Source: Campylorhamphus procurvoides (taxonomy: Eukaryota; Chordata; Aves; Passeriformes; Dendrocolaptidae). Taken from it: a stretch of DNA of 64,000 nt. The translations under genes were made by a program, and so were the position numbers. The DNA lies in the NCBI GenBank assembly GCA_013396655.1, contig WBMV01006286.1:296466-360465 (forward strand), given 5' to 3'. Under the pieces are notes generated by a model, which ran no database searches, was not told where the DNA came from, and saw only the letters and a list, made by a program, of their open reading frames with translations. Below, one piece after another: positions 58,201-64,000 of this stretch; within the stretch, counting starts at the first letter, position 1, and each line of letters opens with the position of its first letter.

Positions 58201-61200
58201 GATACACTATGTACTGTATTCCAGACTTGGGTAAGACTTGTGAAAGCATGATGGTTAGTAGCAAGTTAAATTCCACATATATTCCCAAACCAGCAGAATT
58301 CAAGTTGATACATCTGCCAGCAACAGGAGATGAACAAAAGGGAAAGACAGTGCTTATGAGAGTGTTAATTTTCCCACAAAATCATACCCACTGGCCTCTT
58401 TTGCCATTTTACAAAGAAATAGACTTTGTCCCTAGTCTTACTTACTGTGGATGTCATATGCCTGTGCAGGGCACTGGTCAGGAGCTCCATCACTGTGTGC
58501 CAGGGTGAGAGTGCCCTGAACTGCTGTGGCAAAGCAGTCCTGAGGATGGCAAATTACTTGGCAGGACAGTCCTTCCCCAAGTTTCAATAACAGCACAAGG
58601 GCTACAAAGAGACAACACTGGGTTTTTTGGACAATTTATCAGAGTGGGGAAAGGGCTGCAAGGAAGGATCTCATGTCAATGCATTAGACACTTGCATCTA
58701 GAATTCTGTCAAACCACTCTAGTGAGGCTAAGGAAATAATTTCAGGGTTGCTTTACAGTACAGATAGATGGCCACTGTGCAAGTTAACATGCTTCTCCCC
58801 CCCATCCCGCCACACCCCTCCCCCCTTCCTGTTCTCCACTACTCATTCTTGTTTGCATTTTCCCTCCAGTTTTTGGCGACAGCAGTGCCCCAGGGACAGT
58901 AGGGAGAGTGGGACCAGGGAAGTGATCTTGCGGAGAATTAATGCAACACCACAAGACACATATGTTAGTGCTTGACCAAATCAGTTCCCTGATCTGACAC
59001 AGCCTGGCTGTGTGAACTACTGCTGGCAGAAGACAGACAGCAGAGAACAGGATTACCCATTCTGTGCTCATCAGAAAACACCAAGAAACACTGAAGCTTT
59101 TCTTTATGCCTTTTGCACTACCTCTGCCTTTAGTAATAATAACATACACAATTATACTGATGTGAAAATTGAGATATGCATCTGATATGCAGTTATTTCC
59201 TTTTTGTTCTTGTCAGCCTAATTTCTAAATAGCCTTTGGTTTGTTTGTGGGATATTACAGTATCCAAATGACATCATTTTCTGGCAACTATGGCAGGCCT
59301 GGCCTGTGAGTCACTTTGCAAAACGAGGGGAGAACCATGCTAGCAAAGAACATGCAATTCAAAGGTTCCTATTGTTCTAGTAAAACGTGGGGTTCACACA
59401 AGTTCAATCACTTCTCAGTACAGAAAAAGCAGCTATAAATCTCACTTTTGATTTAAACAAAAAAGAGCATCTTAGAGAAGTAAACAGGCAGTTACAATTG
59501 TACAGTCCCAAAAACTGGAGCTACACTCTCACATGCTTGCATGGATTGGTTTATTAATGGTCAATACTCCGCAGGTATGTGACCGCACATTGAGCTGCAA
59601 GTTACTTTACCTGCATTTTCCATCAGAGAGCTTCCACTGCTGTAAGCACCAGTTTCCCTAACTTTGTGCATAAGGCAGGGCTACAGGACTACTAAAAGGC
59701 TTCTCTGCTCAACCCTGTCCAACCCTCCAATTAATCTATCTGAGAAATAGATGGAAAGAACCCAGAAGACTATGGAAACAACTTCTCATTACAGACTGTC
59801 TTGAGGAATAATGCTAATTATCACAGAAGTGTTTCCAGTTCTTCACTGCATCCAGACACTTATCCACCCTGAGAAGAATGTTTCCTCTTTACTCACTAAT
59901 TGGATCTTGTTTGTAAAGCCAATCTTTGTTTCTAAGTCTGTCACAGTTTGGGCACAAGGGTGCTATACCCGCCAAAGATTAAAATGGCAGCTGAAAGAGA
60001 CACTAGAAACATTGTCCGTAGATAAAAGGATGGAACGCATTAACATACATTATCTTCCTTTTAGCTTTTATTTTGTAGCTTAGGCAAGATCTAACAGTAA
60101 CTCTTTTCAAGGTATATTGGAAGCATTTGATCTACTGCAACTGCAGACTATCATTTCAAGTATTTACTAACCAGGAAGGCTATCTGCACACTGAATGTCA
60201 TGTTTATTAATTGCTTCGAGACACACATACTCCAAAAAAGAACCAGCTCTGCTTAGTGAAGGCAGTCGTATATACAGGAGTAAGATGCAGGTTTGTTGTA
60301 CCACTGTCTTTCTGGTTCAGACTGAAACTCTATCTGCCCTCCCAAATAATGAACTTACTGGAAAACATCAGAAATGCTGTGACTGAGTTTATAACATGTG
60401 TATCTTCACATGACACTAGAATCACAGTTTTTCCAGATTTTTGTACCCCTTGTCACTAAAGGAATTATAACTGCTTAAAATTAATCACAATTTGATGATT
60501 TACATCCAATTGTACTTTTTATGTGTTTCTGCTCTTCATGACACTTTAACACAATTACCATTAAAAAGCCACCCAATGTTGTCTGGTGCTCTCTACTTTC
60601 TTTTAGGTCCTCTACTACTTTAGCCTGCTGACCTCTAGTCAAGAAAAGATCAAAGTCACACAATGCTCTTTCCACCTTAGCAGAGAGCACAGCATCCTGA
60701 AGTATTTTGCACTCTGGTCATGGAGCACAGTAACTTCTCCCAGCAGACAGCATTAGGTCAGTATTCAGATACATGCACCAGATGGCCTCTATGGGCCAAG
60801 AAATCCTCAGCAGTAAAGAGCTATGGAACAAAGCTGTTGTTAAGCCAGCTCTGTCTTATCCTATCTTCACCCTGAGTCTGTCCACAGCAGTCACTGAGAC
60901 ATCATCTAGACAGTCATGACCTCTCCCTCTGCTGCAGCTGTGCTTCCAAGAGCAGAAGAGCAGAGAGAGGCTTTCACTGTCTGTGCTTTTAGACCCATGA
61001 ACAAGAGAAATACACATGTGCTAAGCTGTCACATAACCACAGCACCACTGCAGAGCTGCAGACCTGACAGGATCAGCAGACCAACATCCCCTATTGGCTG
61101 ACAATTGGCTATTTCGCATTTAGCCACTAAAAGCACAGAGGTCTTCATGGTGTTTTGGGTTTTGTATCATGCTCAAGAAAAATTTCTCAGCTTTCCATCT

Positions 61201-62969
61201 TACTTTTTTGCTACACTCACAATAAGTTACGTTAGCAGTACATTTCTTCTAAAAATAGTAACAAGGAGAGCTCCCCAAGCTAGGTTACTATGAATTTACA
61301 TGTTTTAAAATCTGGTTTTGAATGTTAGAAAAACAATTATTCCATCCAACTATGATGGTGTACTTTCACTCAAGGACAGAATAGGTATAGCAACGTACAG
61401 TTTGTCCTTAAACAAAAATGTACCTGAAGATTTCTGAACATTAATCATTTCAATCCTACTGGTTCCTGTATTTTGTACCAAATTATTCAAAGTCAAATTC
61501 TTCAAGACAGACTAAATCAGTGTTTGTTTTCTGTTTTTCTAAAATTAAAGACGATTGTTTGTGGCTATACCAAACAGACTAGAATCAGGTGAGCTAAAAG
61601 CAGTCAGATAGGCCTTAACATCTCAAAAACAGATGGCAAAATAGATCTCCTCTGCACCTGTGAAGGTGCAGAAGATGAGAGCATGGCTTTCAAAATAGTG
61701 GAAGAATGGCTTTTTCTAATTCCTGGGTTCACAGATTCTGGGTGCAGCACTCATTCCTGATCTCACTGAGCAGAACAACTGTTTGATTAAAGAGCAATTT
61801 CCCCAATATTTGGCTGTCTTGAGTAGGAGAAGTAACCAAGGTCCGCCTGGGTGAGTCAAGTCAAATCTATTATACCCATATGGAAATTGAAACCACAAGA
61901 GGAATGCACAGTATTTCTGGTGGGAAAACTGGAGTTCTTAAAAAGCTAGTCAACAGTGTCATTTGGGTTTTGTCAACCAGAAAAAAATACTGCAGTTTTG
62001 CATATACTGTTTGTGCTTACGCTCAAGTCAAATCGCTGAACTAGCCAGATCTGTTGTCTGCTTTGTTAAATCTTCTCCAAATATTTACAGAAGCACTTTT
62101 TGTCTCACTACATCTGAAACTGTTACTTTTAGGACCTATTTCTCACCTGTTTAAGTGAGCAAGTACCTTAATTTCATATTTCTCTTAAGCCACTCTCTGA
62201 GAAGGATTTGTCATCATAAGTATGTTGGGCTTTACAAAGCAAGTCCAGTTTCCTCTTGCCATCATAAGACTCAAAGCAAATAAGGCAGTTCCAGTCCTGT
62301 ATCTAAAATGTTGCCTGAATACAGAAAGCATGCCAGAGAACATAAACTGGAGTAGCAATCACACAGGCTGGACAACCGACCCCATAGCTCCACACTTCGC
62401 TTCTCAGCAGGTTCAAAGATGTATAAATATTTTTATTAACTAGTCTCAAAATGCTTTGAGTCTCAATACCTCAGAAGCTAGCAACACAAATTATTTTTAA
62501 ATATATAATTTCTCTGTACTACCTACTTCAGAGGGCATAAGCAGAGCTTGAAGAAATGTGACAGGTTTGCAACTACCTTCAGTTCTGAGTACCATTAAAC
62601 CAATATTTCAGGTACAAGAATTCATGCTTCTCTGCACACAAACAGCACTGGATGCTGTTCAAACAGCTGTTACAGCACAGTCATTTATCCCAGAAGCTGC
62701 ACTGTGAGAACACACAGGTGTGTGCATATGGTGCAAAAGAAAAGCAACATTCCCAAGGACCAAAGGCTCAAAGTTACTCTGCTGCTTCCAAAGGCTTTAA
62801 AACACAGCACTTAGAATCACGTCATGCTGAATTCCAATCAACACTTTTTTTTTTAAACAAATACATCTAAACATTTTTCTATGAATTTACATGGAATGCA
62901 TGAATAACTAAGAGAGACTAGTCTAATTAATCCTTAGGAGACCTGAGCTACTGCTTTTTTTTTTTTTTT

Positions 62970-63033
62970 NNNNNNNNNNNNNNNNNNNNNNNNNNNNNNN
63001 NNNNNNNNNNNNNNNNNNNNNNNNNNNNNNNNN
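62970..63033. other. Assembly gap (64 N)
   Basis: A run of 64 N directly after a 15-base T homopolymer (62955-62969), a usual place for sequencing to fail. Confidence 0.99.
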
Positions 63034-64000
63034 AGCATCTTAAAGAATATATACATGCCTACTCTTGGTTGAAAAGGTCAGCATGTTTCATTAGGAGATA
63101 TATTCAGAAACTGTCTGTTTCACCTGATTTGAATACTTGTTCTATGTATGCTTGCTGTTAGCAGCTTCTTACAAACCTAGGCATTGCCATAGTCTGAGGG
63201 CAGTAGTACTCATTATCTTCTGAAAATGCTTTACTCTGTTTTCAAGGCACAGATCACCTGAGCTAGCTAAGCTGTTGTGCAGTTCAAGGTAAGTTTACAT
63301 TCTTGCCTGAAGTCTTAGGCTAGGATTTACGGGCCATATCTGGATTATTAACAAAAAAGGTGGCATCACATACACAGCATCTGAAGCTGACCCGCTGGAC
63401 ACAGCAAATTAGATGCTACAGCTGTACAACCCCTCCACCTTTAGCAGTGAGAGCAAGTACAGAAAGGCTGTGCCTCTGTCACTACCCTTTCAAGTGACAA
63501 ACACTAGGTTGCTTTCCAATAAAACAGCTCAGCATTATCACAAAACATTCTTTTTATGCTTAACCTGTATTAGTATTTTTATTTCTTTTTTTTTTTAATA
63601 TCTAGGTGATATTTAATTACATTCTGGATGTGGATAATTTTAAAACAACAAGAGTTATTTTCTAAAGAACCCAAAGCTGATGCTTTGCAATCATGTAATA
63701 TTCAAAAGGAGAATATAGGTAGGATTTTTTGCTGACTTTCAGAGCTCTGACACACCACCTTCATGATAAATTTTCATCTGCTCAAGAGTGCTTGCACAAA
63801 GGTCTTCTCTGATATATCCATTTCATCAAAGGAAATGAATCTTGCACAGAAAGGAAGTTAGAAACTGTCCCTAACGAAGGGTGTGTCTTCAACCGAAATA
63901 AAGCAACTAAGCCTGATCTATTCTGGCCCAGAACAGGCTACTACTACAACTGCTAGGATTTCTACAGATACCTGTGAGAAGATGCAATAACCTGAAACAG

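Larger units (their letters stand above)
37172..64000 (-). other. Probable 5' intron of IQGAP2, repeats and gaps
   Basis: The CH exon needs an upstream exon ending in the first two bases of Arg, encoding the NxAYEYLCHLEEAKR block. I looked for that block on the minus strand and did not find it, so this region is most likely a long 5' intron (human IQGAP2 also has very long 5' introns), or the exon is in a gap. Stretches 37172-39932, 40671-41941, 47113-54512, 54908-62969 and 63034-64000 contain no named repeat or coding segment I can support, apart from a speculative exon at 40778-40857 and a (GA)n tract. Confidence 0.6.

Overview
This window is vertebrate nuclear DNA, almost certainly from a bird and probably a passerine. 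The grounds are intron-rich gene structure, truncated CR1 retrotransposon copies ending in ATTCTATG-like tails, and an LTR whose sequence I recall as common in songbird genomes. Two protein genes can be supported, and both were identified by comparing translated exons with human proteins recalled from memory.

The minus strand carries a central piece of IQGAP2, a scaffold protein that binds actin, Rac1/Cdc42 and calmodulin. Sixteen coding exons lie between 667 and 37171. They splice without a frame break into 674 residues, running from inside the N-terminal calponin-homology (CH) domain, through the IQGAP internal repeats, to the WW domain. The IQ motifs, GAP-related domain and C-terminus lie beyond position 1. 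The extreme N-terminus was not found to the right of 37171, where about 27 kb looks like 5' intron.

The plus strand carries F2RL2 (protease-activated receptor 3, PAR3), complete in two exons (8799-8856 and 10482-11569, 381 residues). It sits inside the IQGAP2 intron 6547-14896, a nested opposite-strand arrangement also known in human.

The right half (37172-64000) holds no recognisable exon. It contains CR1 fragments, a gapped LTR (from 45525 to 47107), a clean 385-bp solo LTR with a 5-bp target-site duplication (54518-54902), and assembly damage: three direct duplications joined by a single N, plus two N gaps.

The most interesting biology is in IQGAP2. Its repeat region is built from alternating exon pairs, and one pair (23017-23180 plus 22410-22497, 84 codons) matches a repeat present in IQGAP1 but absent from human IQGAP2 as I recall it. 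The WW domain has lost its second tryptophan (Cys instead). PAR3 keeps its thrombin cleavage and tethered-ligand sequence. I saw no tRNA, rRNA, CRISPR array or wholly new system.
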